Positions 34,757 through 47,539 of a DNA stretch of 64,000 nt are shown one piece after another (position 1 is the first letter of the stretch; the number at the start of each line of letters is the position of its first letter). Made by a program: the position numbers and the translations under genes. Source of the DNA: Cheiracanthium punctorium (taxonomy: Eukaryota > Arthropoda > Arachnida > Araneae > Cheiracanthiidae); contig JAWZYV010018266.1 in assembly GCA_038373885.1 (NCBI GenBank), forward strand, positions 549,001 through 613,000. The letters run 5' to 3'. Under the pieces are notes generated by a model, which did not search any database, was not told where the DNA came from, and worked only from the letters and a program-made list of their open reading frames with translations.

Positions 34757-35021
34757 ATAAAGAAAAAGAAAATATGTGGGGCGAGTTCGCCGATAGGCGC
34801 CCCGTGTATTTAGGATTTTTTTTTTTGGTGGGGGATTATTTAAGCTTGAAATTAAGCTTACTATGTCAAGCTTAATGCAAGTTGGGCAAGTGTTAACTTG
34901 AACACTTGATTCAAGCTTGCATTAAGCTTACACGCTTGAAATGTTTAAGCTTAATTCAAGCTTATTGACTTGATAAATCAAGCTTACTGCACGTTCGATG
35001 CAAATTTCTGGGTAGTTATGT
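34757..35021 (+). repeat. 265-bp duplicated segment, copy 2
   Basis: Near-perfect match to 26386-26650, including all eight AAGCTT sites, in the same orientation and 8.4 kb away. The tRNA-like head found upstream of copy 1 is missing here, so the copied unit starts inside the A-rich boundary. Confidence 0.95.
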
Positions 35022-35034
35022 CTGGGTAGCCAAT

Positions 35035-36090
35035 CGCCAATCTGGATTGAATTTGAAATATTCATTTTGCCACTTAATTTGGCGATATTTCGCCAAATTA
35101 TATGGGAAAAACTTGCCGACAAGCTTCAGATAGTTCGCGAGATTTTGGAGATAGCCTGAGTAGTAATTGACCATAGACATTCACTTAATAGAATGTATCC
35201 ATATTCTTTAATGTATTTAAAATCATTTGGGTGATCCTGTAAATAAATTACCAAGTCCATTGAAATCAAAAAAGAGATGCACAGCTACATGTTACAACAG
35301 TTCTAAATACAAAATTTCAATATTCTACGGTTAAAAGTTTTAGAAATATGAGAAGAACAAATATTTTTGTCACGAAATTTAGCGACATTTTGCCAAAACT
35401 CGCCAGGGTCGATGATAAATGGCGAGATATCAGGCATGGACCAAACAATGACTGGATACAGACGTGATATATTGAGAATGTCATAGACATTGATATATTG
35501 ACATTTTTTGGGGTGGTCCTGTAAATAAACTCTCCAGTTGATTGGAACAAAAAATCGAGTTGCACAACTAGATGTTACAACAATCTTATACATGAAATTT
35601 CAGTATTTCTTACCTAACTTTACGGTAGGACGGTACTGCGCTTGAAATGGATGAATGTCTCTAAAACTGCCGTTCACCGTTATGTGTTGTAACTCTTTTG
35701 GGTGTTCCTGTAACTGAACTATAAATTATACAGACACTATTTTCGATGGAGATATTCATTTTTAGGCCCTTAACAACATATACCCCATCTCAATTGTTTG
35801 AAATAGCCTAATATCTTTAAAATACGCTTTAATATATTTCTGCCTATTCAGCGTAATATATTTGAAATCTTTTGGGTGACCTTGTAGATAAACTATTCAA
35901 TGGATTGGAACCAAAAGAGGAGGCACACAACTAGATGCTACAATATCCCTAAATATCAATTTTCAATATTCTACATCCAATAGTTCTTGCGATACACGAA
36001 TTACATACGTACATACGTACGTACGTGCAGATGTCAGAGAAAAACTGGTCAAAATAGGCACGCGGTTGGAAAAAATGGGTCGAACAAGCA
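35035..36090. repeat. Diverged internal repeats of an unidentified element
   Basis: The phrase tttgggtg.tcctgta.ataaact recurs at about 35226, 35506, 35696 and 35871. It is followed each time by related text (gattggaac.aaaa, gcacaactagatgttacaa, tttca.tattc). The block ends with (tacg)n and cagagaaaaactggtcaaaa. Small hairpins such as aatttggcgatatttcgcca occur near 35079. It resembles the non-coding interior of an old mobile element. Confidence 0.55.
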
Positions 36091-39000
36091 TTTATATGAA
36101 CGTACATGTATGCAAACTATGAGATGAATCAGAAAAAGTCTTAGAAGTAAATTTAAAGATAGTCAAATACGTTTTTTCGTCGAAATTTGACTCCCTAAAT
36201 TTTTCGCCATCACATTACTTCCTTATACTCAGCACAAATAAGTAATAAGTAAAACAAACAAAAATTAAAAAAAATTGAGCTGCCTTAAAAAAGAAAAACT
36301 TTTGTTAACAATCCGGAAAAATAGTATTTATCACAGAACATTCGTGTCGCAGCAAATTACTTTTAAATTTGCAACGGCCTTTACTTTTTATTATTTTTAT
36401 ATACATAAAAAAATTCACATAATAGTTCATATTATTCCAAAGACAACGTTTTTGAATAATTTAACCAATTAATGGACACTTTCATGTCTTGCGCGGTGAA
36501 CCGCTAATGATCTAGCCCTGAGCGACGTCTTGGGCATTGCAATGTAACCATGCACCTAGATTAGAAGGTTTAAGCTACAAGTAAAGCCCAATTAAGGAAC
36601 AAGTTCAAACATGCAGGAATGTTCACATTCATATATCGAACGATTATTGATTATGAAATTAGTTTACTTAAATGTTTGAATAAAAGTTTAACAATACTAA
36701 GTTACCTTAAATGGAATATGTCACTTCACCCTCATGATACTTCATGAGCTTGGTGGTTTTTGAGACAAAATACATCAGATGTAATTTCTTAAATTCTATT
36801 TACATAGATGTTTTTACAATATAATTCTTAAAACAAAATTTTAATGTATTTAACTGTAAGTTTCTCACATACAACTGTGGAGAGGCATATCCCAAGTCAA
36901 AGCTATATAAAAAAGCATTAAGTTTATATTTGTTATGTAATCAAGAGTCCACGTTATGTATTCAAAACCCATATAAAATGAAGTTTTCATAGTTTAATCC
37001 TTTCTACTTTCGATACATAGCTTAAGCATTATTAAACAATTTTATTAAAGTCATGTGCATATGAAAATATTAATTTGAACCTTAGTTAAAAACTATCTAA
37101 CATCGTAGAGATTAAAACTGAGATCCTACAGATTTGTATCTGAATACTACTTAAAAAATCCCATACATTCAATAACAATAGGTGGTAAAAATTATATATT
37201 TAATCCGGTATAAATAAGCAAAATTTTAAGTATGAGGAAATAGTGCAGCTGGCAACAGGAAAACATGAAATATCTACATTAAAAATGTGACATAAAAAAA
37301 TCTTCGAAGTATTTAGCATGCGAATATGTATTTTAAATAAATAATGAAGACTTTTATAAAGGACACCTAAAATTACACCAAATAATCGCATTGTACTGAT
37401 AATTATTATGCTCAAACTTTATTTTTCGCTTTATTTTTTCAACCATGTTGCTCGTGGAAATGCGCTGGTTAGGTAAAGGTGCATTATTGCACTACATAGC
37501 GCAAAAGTTTTACAATATCAAATATGTAAGTTTTTAATGAACGGTTTAAAACGTCGACTCTTTTTTTTTCTTTATTTCTAATTTATGAGGTGCAAATGTT
37601 AGTACTCATACTGTCAATACGAGCACTAACACTTGCAGTAACACTTTCAATATGAGACATGTAGTTTAAAATTATATTTTTCTTGCAAAAGTATGTAATG
37701 TATGTCATTGAAATTTTAATAGAAATAAAACACTATGCTTCCTATTTTTGTGGAGGACGGGGGTTAAAAGTAGACAGTTTCTTTTTTTTTCTTATTTACT
37801 ATTATTTTGTTTGAACTATTGTTTTTTTACTATTACGTTGTCGTCCAAACGTGGTTCACCCATTATTATCCTGTATTGAAACTCTCAAAAATGAGAACTA
37901 AAAAGTCATATTTATACAGTAAACTACATGCACGTTATGTCACGCGCTAATTATATAAGCGCATATTATATTGAGTAAAATTTTTACATAACATTCATGA
38001 TTTCAACATTGCCATTGATTCATGAGTAAAGAATAGTTGAGCATGTCTTTAAGGCAAGACTTATTCAATGTAGAGTCATTTCAAGAATTTTTAGAATTTT
38101 TATTTAATTAAATCGATAAGATTTAATTTATAGAAATGTACAAATAAAACAAACAAATGCCAAGAAAAATTTTCATATGTTAAATTTTAAAAATCCCAAT
38201 TTATCAAATCATGACGCGAAATTAATTTTAGTATGATACATTATGTATAACAAACGTGAAAACACTTTGTTTGGCCGAATGTAATTCTCAGTAGCAAAGA
38301 ATGCAAAAAATTAAAGCGGAGTATTTTTATTACTTTTTTGCGTGTGAAGTTGCCAGAAATCTCATTAAATGATAAAATTTTACTCTTTAACATGAGAAGT
38401 AGATAACCAGGCAACTGAGAAGACGACACTTTAATGGATGTAACTTGCGTGCAAATAAAAATTTTTACACTCTTAAAGGTTGAAACTACAGAGTAAAGAG
38501 TAGTTCAAAGCATTTCTTTGTGTTGTAAATGAGTAATTACTTCCATACTAAAAGGTCGTTACTACATACTGTATGAATAAGTCAAAGGTGCTTGTCCTCT
38601 CGATGGTTAAATTAATCAAATATTTGATGAAGTAAATTACACGTTCTTTTTTGTTTTATTTTTTATAAATTAGGGGTGTGATAACAAGAAACTTGAAGAA
38701 TTCAAGTTTCAAAAACAATTTTATATAAAGCGAAATTCTCTTACGAAACATAATTTACTTTCAGTTAACAAATTTTTCAAAAGTAGATATTTATCCATTC
38801 GGTTATCACTTTATTGTTAGTTATTGACATTAGATAGATATGAAGTTTTATTTCTATAATGTAACTAAAGTAAAATAAAGCTATTGAAGTTTTCTCTCTA
38901 TGTAACATTAGTGTACGTAATAAATATTGGATTTCATAAAAAACTTAAATGAAAATTGAAGACGATTTTTTTTAAATACGCCGTATAAAATTATACGAAG

Positions 39001-39723
39001 ATTGTTTCCAGTGCTCAATTTGCATAGGATTATTTTCTTTGGAATTAGACGACTGTGGCTGTGTGTCAGTTTCTAAAGACAAAATTATCGTTGTCTTGTG
39101 CATAAAAAATTAAAATATCAGCAGAAAATTTCTGGAAAGTAATTTGAATAACACAGTACTGAACTTTAGTGGGATATTTTCGATGTATCAAGCTAAATCT
39201 AAAATTACATGTTATGTCTTAAATAAATAAATTTTATTTTTATTTTTACTTTTAATGAACGTGAAAAACCTGCATTTTTAATTTTTCAAATTCATATCTC
39301 TAAATTTATACTAATCGTTCTATCGTGCATTGCAAAGCCTAAATGAAAAAAAAAATTAATTACACAAAGAAAGATCTGAAATTATTTTTCTGGAAAATTA
39401 CTGAACAGAGAATGAGACACATTTTACGTGCTATCTTTTGCAAGATTCTCGTTATCACAATGATAAAATTCACACACACACACACAAAATAAAAGAAAAC
39501 AGAAACCACACGACAAGCCATAGCAATATTATCCATCGATGTTTAAGATTCAATCAGGTTTTTCTTCTTTTCTATTTTAGTGTCTTCACTGATTTATTTA
39601 TTTTTCTTTGTTACAACATCTTTATTTTCTTCAACCTCTTGCACTACATGTGTACTAGGAGAGAGAGAAATATCTGTAAAACTCAGAATAAGGAGTTACA
39701 TACAGTAATACAATCTATGAAAA
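36091..39723. other. AT-rich stretch of about 3.6 kb, no gene seen
   Basis: No domains, terminal repeats or RNA genes recognised. A (CA)n tract lies at about 39470-39486. Confidence 0.5.
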
Positions 39724-39853
39724 TCTACTATATACTAATGTCCAAGTTTAGTTTCATAAAACAGCTGTAAGCCTCGTTGTATTTCCAAATGCCAGCACAA
39801 TCTTATAAATAAAAATGAAATTCTGTTTGTTTGTTTGTTTGTGGATTTGATTC

Positions 39854-40338
39854 GTATACAAATCCACAAAAATGGACCTATAGGCCTGAAACTCAGTACA
39901 GATATGTAAAATAATATAGAATAACTCATAGTCCACTTTAAAACTTTGAAAGTCCACCCGTTCGCGGAATTTAAGAGATTTTTTTATGCTCTTCATGCAA
40001 AAATCTTTCCGTAATTGTAACCCCTGTAGTGAAAAAAGTGTGAAATAAGGATCGTGGTTGCCATGTGTGGCGATTTTGCCGAATAAAATGTCCTTCGTAT
40101 ACAAATCCAAAAAAATGGACCTATCAGCCTGAAATTTAGCACAGATATGTAAAATAATATAGAATAAATCGTAGTCCACTTTAAAACTTTGAAAGTCCAC
40201 CCGTTCCCGGAATTTAAGAGATTTTTTATGCTATTCACGCAAAAAGCTTTCCGTAGTTGTAACCCCTGTAGTGAAAAAAGTGTGAAATAAGGATCGTGGT
40301 TGCCATGTGTGGCGATTTTGCCGAATAAAATGTTTTAA
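39854..40338 (+). repeat. Tandem duplication, 2 x 243 bp, inside the Helitron
   Basis: Both units begin gtatacaaatcca.aaaaatg (39854, 40097) and end at the tggcgattttgccgaataaa phrase. Similarity is high. The duplication creates a misleading 148-codon minus-strand frame. Confidence 0.95.
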
Positions 40339-41204
40339 ATTCTCAAAGTAAAAATAAAAGAATAATAATGATTTTTTTTTGTTAGTTTATATTCGTAAGG
40401 TTATTTTTTTTTAATTATAATATCGTGTGCATGGGAAATCAGAGCAGGAATGTAATGCTTTACACGCTAAACAATAAGAATTGAAGATTTCCGAGGCTAA
40501 TAGGTAAATTATTTTAGTTTGGCGAAAAAATAAAATGGCTCAAATGCCGATTTTGTGAAAGTGAGTTCTAGCGGTTTGCACAGATTTCGGTTTGGCGCAA
40601 TTTATTGAGAGCTTAAGGAAATAGATTTTTGAAAACAAGTGCAAAGGTTTTATTAGAATACAGCGTTAATTTTTAATGATCCGTGAAGAAATAATGCAGT
40701 TATTAAGGGATTTCAATTGATCTATCTCCAGAATTCTCGCCAAATGAGTGCATTGATTTAAGTTGGGGGAATTCCGCCAAATTTCAGAAAATTGAAATCT
40801 TCTCATTTAGTACATCGGAGTACTGATGAATAAAACACGTTATAGTTGATAATTTTAAAAAATTCGGCTGTATTAAGGGATTCAACTTTTCAAATAAAGG
40901 CTTGCTTTACTTTTTCGCGGTCGAACCATTTCCCATATATTATTGCTGCTAAGTCAATGCTTCGAATGATTTCCTGAAAAAACGCTTGCAAAATGGCGTA
41001 TGTTGGCACTTTGGCGAGGCTTAGATTTGAAAGTGGATTTTATTTGAGACTGGGATATATAATGACACTGGTTATATATAAAAATGAATGTTGGTATGAG
41101 TGTATGAGGTTGAAAAACTCCATCATCGTTGAGCACCGTTGCACCATGAAATTTGGTTCACCTAAGTCTTTTATCATGGAGAAGCTTTTTATGCTATCCG
41201 TTTT

Positions 41205-41960
41205 CCTCTAACTTGCCACCAGGTGGCGCAGCAGAACGTCGAATTCTATTCCGTTTAGCCGTTTGCTAGGCGAATATCGTCCAACCGATTTCGATGAAAT
41301 TTGGTACACGCGAATATTAGAACACGGAGAATATTTTTCACTATCCATTTTGCTGTAACTTGCCGCTAAATGGCGCTGAAAAGCATCAACTTCTATACCG
41401 TTCGACCGATCGGTAAAAATTTTTTATACTTACACATTTGAGCACGAAGAATATATTCTAACTGCGTTCCTTTTGATGTTACTCACCACTAGATGACACT
41501 GCAATGCATTATTATTTTAAGTCGCCACTAGATGACGCTGCAGCAGGCCAAATTCTTGACCATTCAAACGGTCGCTATGAAAATCAGTATACATAGCTAT
41601 TTGAACAATGAGAATATTTTGGCGTTATCCATTTTGCTATAACTCGCCACTTGACGGCGCTGTAGCAAATCATTACTTTATTGAACCACTGGATGGCCCT
41701 GCAGTGTATCACTTCTTGACTGTGCAAATGATCGCTATGAAAATAGGTATACATAGATATTTGAAAACGGGGAAGAGTTTGGCGCTCTCCATTTTCCTAT
41801 AACTTGCCACTAGATGTCGCGTCAACACATGAACTTCAGGACTGTCCAGCCGATAGTCATGAAAATTCGTATACATCGATATCTGAATGCGAAAAATATT
41901 TTCGCCGTATCCGTTTTGCTAAAACTCGCCACTAGATTGCGCTACGCCGCATGGCCTTCT
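41205..41960 (+). repeat. Helitron-internal minisatellite
   Basis: About seven diverged units, each with a (c/t)cgccactagatg.cgc string (near 41210, 41360, 41480, 41520, 41645, 41805, 41925), a cgatcgctatgaaaat block and an atttgaacacggagaatatt block. Unit spacing is variable. Confidence 0.85.
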
Positions 41961-42128
41961 GCACCGTACAAACGATTGCCTTGCAATTCGGTATGCATGA
42001 TTATTGGACACAATATAACGCGATATCCACTTTGCTATATCTGTTTATTACAATGAATAGTAATCACCACAAATCGTAATATCAAAAAGTCCATTCATTC
42101 CCGTGCGAAGAACGGGTACTTCAGCTAG

Positions 42129-44327
42129 TAGACTAATAAAACTGGTATGATGAAAATTACACAAGCTACATGTATTCGCACAGTTTGAACATATGAAGAT
42201 CTGAAAACTCAGTAAGAAATACTTTTAAATTTATTTTCATACAAACTTCCTGGTTATTTATAAATATTCGAATGAGAAAAGAATCAGACATTCACTTTGA
42301 AGATTCAGAAATGCTTTATTTTGTTTAATTATGGAATAGCGACTGTAGTAGTGATTTTATGTCAAATTATTTTCTCAGGTAGTCTATTAAATATCATCAT
42401 AATGTCATTCAGTTGTTATTCTTTTATACCCACAAAATTGTAATATTTTATTATGTAGTACACGGAAAAGAGTATTAAACGTTAAAAATATTTTATATGT
42501 ATCATAATTCTGCCAATTTTTTAATTTGATTTCGCGTAAAAACATTTCTTAATAACACTTGTTATTTAGGTTTCATTATTTTCAAGAAAGCACAATATAA
42601 ACAGGAAAATGTAAAATGTCGCCAAAATGTTATTTATATTCATGTGAGTGTCCTGCACTGTTATCTTCTATTTTAAAAGAACATTGATTAATACTTAATA
42701 CTACCCTTAAAAGCGATTAAAAACTAATTTTACATAGATATATATATATATATATATATTCTACAGAAGTACATTCAAACAAAAAGTTTAGTTTTGTTTA
42801 AACTTTGCCGGAAGCTTCCTGTGATTTGCCCATTCCCTTGGAAACAAGTAAAATTTTGTTACCACATGTTATTCTACCATTTTTCCCAAGACGCCGACCA
42901 TTGTGTTTTCCTCACTGAGGAAGAAAATGATGTTTAAAACTACTTTTTTTCTTACAAAATATAACAAAAGATGTAGTTTTTGTTCTATTTTTTAGTATTC
43001 ACTGGAGAGAATATGCTCCTGGCCTTTGATATACCACCATAATATGGTGTTTCCTTTTTTGAGTTTTTATTTGCTCTGGTGTATAGCAGTTAAAATAGAA
43101 AAAAAATATATTTACTTTGATTCGGGGTTTTCTGTATCTGGTTATGTACATACATTTGTTTTTAAAAACCTACACTAAAATTCTTTTATTTTCATAAAGG
43201 GAACATGAATTTTACATCAATAAAATGCATTTAAATAAAAGTTCGAACAGATAAAATATAATTTCATTTTTTATATTTTTATCGATTACCGTTTTGCGTT
43301 CCTTTGAAATAAGAAATGTATTCCATAAAATATGTTCATATTTCTTGCATAGCTGTTTATATAATTTGTAATTTTTTTTATAGAACAGAGCTATATCGGT
43401 ATCGGTTTCTCATCTTTAACAAACAGGTGTACTTAGTCCTTTCTTTTAAATAAAGTCAATTTTCACGCCTTGATGCATGGCCAATCGCTGTAAGTATTAG
43501 GGTTTGGCTATGAATAATGCCATACTATTTTTTTCAATATTTTTGACCCATTTTTCCCTTTTTGTAGCCAAGTGTCACGCTTCGCCATGCCCCCTACCCC
43601 TTGACACGTGCCACGCTATATTACATGTACATACTTGCAGTTCAAAAACAAAGCATTGTCTAGTAGATCATATTTCGAATGTTATTTTCAACTTAAAGCA
43701 TGTGTTTTAATCACGTTTCTAAGCATAACAATAATAATTATTAGTGTACCTAATTCGTCAGCAAAAATATTTAGATTTACAAAGAAAAACGTATTTATTG
43801 CGCAATAAGAGGAGGTTCCAATTTAAGTGAAAATTTCATGCTATGCATAACTACTTGAAAGGTTGTTAAATCCCTAACTTCCAGATGATTATGATTGATT
43901 CCTCTCCTTTAATTTTTAAATGCTTCTCTAAAATCTGAAACTTTAAAAATTTTGAAAGACTTTCAAGGTTTAGAATTGGAAAAATTACTCAAGGAACAAC
44001 TGGATTGAAAACCCAAGGACGGATGAGATATTCTAATTTCTAATTTTTAGGTTATCTAAGATATTTCCCAATAACTTTTTAGATATTCGTAAAACTTTTC
44101 AAGTTGATCTCTCAAACAATGCAGCTTCTTAAATATACATAATCATATAAGCAGGGTGAGTCGAAACTCTTGAACCTAATTTTGAATGATATGAAAATAG
44201 ATTTAAGCTATTAATTTTGGTCCTACGAAGCAGAATCGTTAACTAAGTGGTAAGGGCTAGGCTTAGATAACACTGCAATATACTAACAATGTGTCACTGA
44301 CAGTTTTCAATCAGTCGTTATTGTGTG
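42129..44327. other. AT-rich stretch, no gene seen
   Basis: A (TA)n tract lies at about 42739-42760. At 44155 the text gcagggtgagtcgaaactct resembles the start of an unidentified mobile element that is cut by the Helitron copy at 44328. Confidence 0.5.
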
Positions 44328-45281
44328 GGCGCTGAAAAGCATCAACTTCTATACCGTTCGACTTATCGGCATAAAATTTTTTATACTTAACATTTGAGCA
44401 CGAAGAATATATTCTAACTGCGTTCCTTTTGATGTTACTCACCACTAGATGACACTGCAATGCATTATTATTTTAAGTCGCCACTAGATGACGCTGCAGC
44501 AGGTCAAATTCTTGACCATTCAAACGGTCGCTATGAAAATCAGTATACATAGCTATTTGAACAATGAGAATATTTTGGCGTTATCCATTTTCTATAACTC
44601 GCTACTTGACGGCGCTCTAGCAAATCATTACTTTAATTAACTACTAGATGGCCCTGCAGTGTATCACTTCTTGACTGTGCAAATGATCGTTATGAAAATT
44701 GGTATACATAGATAGTTGAATACGGTCGCTATGAAAATCAGAATACATAGCTATTTGAACAATGAGAATATTTTGGCGTTATCCATTTTGCTATAACTCG
44801 CCACTTGACGGCGCTGTAGCAAATCATTACTTTATTGAACCACTGGATGCCCTGCAGTGTATCACTTCTTGACTGTGCAAATGATCGCTATGAAAATAGG
44901 TATACTTAGATATTTGAACACGGGGAAGAGTTTGGCGCTATCCATTTTCCTATAACTTGCCACTAGATGTCGCGTCAACACATGAACTTCAGGACTGTCC
45001 AGCCGATAGTCATGAAAATTCGTATACATCGATATCTGAATGCGAAAAATATTTTCGCCGTATCCGTTTTGCTAAAACTCGCCACTAGATTGCGCTACGC
45101 CGCATGGCCTTCTGCACCGTACAAACGATTGCCTTGCAATTCGGTATGCATGATTATTGGACACAATATAACGCGATATCCACTTTGCTATATCTGTTTA
45201 TTACAATGAATAGTAATCACCACAAATCGTAATATCAAAAAGTCCATTCATTCCCGTGCGAAGAACGGGTACTTCAGCTAG
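44328..45281 (+). mobile_element. 5'-truncated Helitron copy with the same 3' end
   Basis: It matches 41372-42128 and ends at the same hairpin plus CTAG (45278-45281) followed by T. It contains an extra internal block: the acggtcgctatgaaaatcag unit occurs at about 44525 and again at 44724. The last ~340 bp are virtually identical to the first copy; both carry the same 80-codon open stretch without a single amino-acid difference. Confidence 0.85.
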
Positions 45282-46192
45282 TATCAAATAAAACAGATTC
45301 TACCGTGTGTTTTTTTTTCAGAGATTTTGATTCTTTGTGTTACTTTTATTTTATATATAGCTGTTTTGCTCTTGAATACTTCTCCCTTGAATGTTTTGTT
45401 TATGATATTTTTAAAAGTATTTCTTGTTGTTTTACAGTAAACTGAAATTTCGAATACCGAATGATACTCCTTCTTTGTTCTTTTAATGTGATTTCACTTT
45501 TTTATAAGTATTCATATACATCAGATTTGTGCAAAATTCACGCTGTGTCTGTTAAATATACGAAAAATGAAAAATTAAGAATGGATATAATAAAAAGATA
45601 TTTTGCTGATTGAAAAAAAATACAAGTAGTTTCAGAGCAAGTACCTTTATTTTATAGGAACGTCTATCTAACTATAAATTTTGTTTAAAAACTCTCATTT
45701 ACAGGTAAGTTTAAACGCGTGTCATTAAAACCTCTTAAATAAGAACATGAAAAAAAAATATGTTTAAGTATTATATTTAGAATTTGAAAGCAGTAATGCT
45801 TAAAAGAAGATTTTAGATTATTAAGAAAACTAAAATTACTCATTAAGCTAAATATTATTATTTAGCACATGATATAAATAAATGTATATATATCCAAAAT
45901 GATCCAAGTCGGGGAAACAATCCACTCATTTTTTCTTAGATACAGGTAGGGCTATCTACCGGATATTACATAAACTAGTGGTGTCAAATGAAAAAGAAAC
46001 AATGGCAGCATTCAACCGGTCACAGTCTTACACGTCTAAATTGAATTATTTGAAAACTTGAGTTTTATAACATCTGTTATAAGATAAGGACTTCCTTTCT
46101 TGGTTTACTACCTTACTTGGTTAATTGGTAGAGTATGTTTTGAGATTAATTACACTTGCCAAGAATTACCCTTTCAAGTTTATTATGTTTGT
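45282..46192. other. AT-rich stretch, no gene seen
   Basis: A string aatggcagcattcaaccggt near 46001 resembles the end of repeat Z just downstream. Otherwise nothing recognised. Confidence 0.45.
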
Positions 46193-46313
46193 AGGCGTCA
46201 TCTGGTAATATGACTGAAAGTGGGCATCCATATTGCATGGTGAAATGATCCATCTACAAGAAGAGTTTTGGGTCCTATTCATAATGGCAGCCCTTCAACC
46301 GTTCTCAAAATTC
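46193..46313 (+). repeat. Dispersed repeat Z, copy 2
   Basis: Reverse-complement match to 17687-17815 over about 120 bp, ending gcagcccttcaaccg. Origin unknown. Confidence 0.65.
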
Positions 46314-46502
46314 GTGATTCCCCATTACATTATTAATTTATTTCTGCGTTCACTGAAAGACATAATTTTTGAATTATAATTTTAAAATATACCAATTTTA
46401 TTCTCTGTGACACATTCTTATTTTAAAATTTTCATAAAATAGATGATGTATACTGCATGATTATGAAACTTGTTTTATTTCATTATGTATAGTGTTAATC
46501 AC

Positions 46503-47539
46503 TTTTACATCTTTACCGACCGAGTTGTATGGTGGGTAAATCACCGTACTCCGGTTTCGGGTTCAACTCCCGGCGGCCGGGGTTCGGTCACAAACTGGGC
46601 GTGGTTGTCATGTCCGTCCCTTCATAGGGGAAGAACCCACAGGGGGGAGCGACCGCCGAAGGCGATTTACGCCAACCAATACCCCCCCGGTGAAAACCTG
46701 GATGGCCACCCCGGACCAAGGGCATATCCCCGGCGCCGAGCCCACGAACTTTATTTGAATCCAAAAATTTACATTAAGTTACAGAACTCCAACTGGGGAT
46801 TAAGACTTCAAAAGAACAAAGAAAAACATGAAGGACACAAGAAATAAACACTAAAATACATACAAATGAAATACAATTATAAAAGTACAAAGAACAAGAA
46901 TAAAGAGTCACCAAAGGCGCGAATCTAAAGAAAAACCAGTTCTAGAGTTAAAACACTTCCGGAGACAATACTTCGCCCCGAGACGATTTAGAGGTGCACG
47001 ATAAATAAGATGATATATTGCTAGACCAAAAAGATAATATTATAACAAATATTCAACAAACAATGCTTTAAAAGGTGACAATAGCGGACTGGCCAACCAT
47101 GACCAACTCACCAGATTAATTCCTTTTTTCTTTTTTTTTTTTTTTTTTTTTTAAATCAAATGCCAGGTTCCCAGTTACTCTGTATAACTAAAGTCCCCGA
47201 CACAAAGCGCCGAAACTGCAGTATCAAAACAGTAAAAACTATACCCACTCTAGACACAGAGCCAGGTATACCGAACCACCAACTAAAAATCACCAGTTTT
47301 AAAATCGAAAAAGAAAAACCAAGCCAGGTTTATTAGTCAGTAGCCCGTCCGCTTTACAAAGTTGTGACAAAAGATTTGTGATTCGCCGCCTGTGAACGCC
47401 GCCCTTCATAGGGGGCGGCATTCGTCAATACAGTAGTTCGTTAATACAGTAGTCTTAACATCAAAATTCCAGCCTGTTGTGGCCAAAGCCTTCAAGGCAG
47501 AGGCCGGCCATTAGAAAAAAAAAAAATTTTTACATCTTT
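46503..47539 (+). mobile_element. 1-kb retroposon with tRNA-like head, poly-A and 12-bp TSD
   Basis: The body 46515-47527 is bracketed by the perfect repeat TTTTACATCTTT (46503-46514 and 47528-47539) and ends in a poly-A run (47515-47526), as after LINE-machinery insertion. The head (46517-46585) folds like a tRNA: CCGACCG can pair with CGGCCGG at six of seven positions, and CGGGTTCAACTCCCG forms a T arm containing a consensus B box. A GC-rich body follows to 46750, then an AT-rich middle with a T26 run (about 47127-47152), then a GC-rich end. The phrase cccttcatagggg occurs in both GC-rich parts (46617, 47402). No protein is encoded. Confidence 0.85.

Larger units (their letters stand above)
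39724..42128 (+). mobile_element. Non-autonomous Helitron sequence, ~2.4 kb
   Basis: It starts A|TCTACTATATACTAATGT at 39724 and ends CTAG|T at 42125-42128. A 3' hairpin CCCGT-gcgaaga-ACGGG (42100-42116) precedes the end by 8 bp. TC start, hairpin plus CTAG end, insertion between A and T and no inverted repeats or target duplication are Helitron hallmarks. Contents: a tandem pair of 243-bp units (39854 and 40097), then a minisatellite whose units carry aactcgccactagatggcgc-like text from 41210 to 41940. A second Helitron-like start (tatatataaaaatgaatgtt, about 41070) suggests a chimera of two elements. No Rep/helicase. Confidence 0.8.

Noticed and set aside
39754..40200. 148-codon minus-strand frame with an internal protein repeat
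   Set aside because: The repeat reflects the 243-bp tandem duplication in non-coding Helitron DNA.
41814..45209. Identical 80-codon frames at 41814-42056 and 44967-45209 as a conserved protein
   Set aside because: Identity reflects near-identical DNA of two Helitron tails; the reading runs through minisatellite text.
46517..46590. Functional tRNA gene
   Set aside because: The acceptor and T arms pair, but the sequence continues into a 1-kb retroposon with TSDs; D and anticodon arms are not convincing.
46470..46847. 125-codon plus-strand frame
   Set aside because: It crosses the TSD, the tRNA-like head and the body of a retroposon; not coding.
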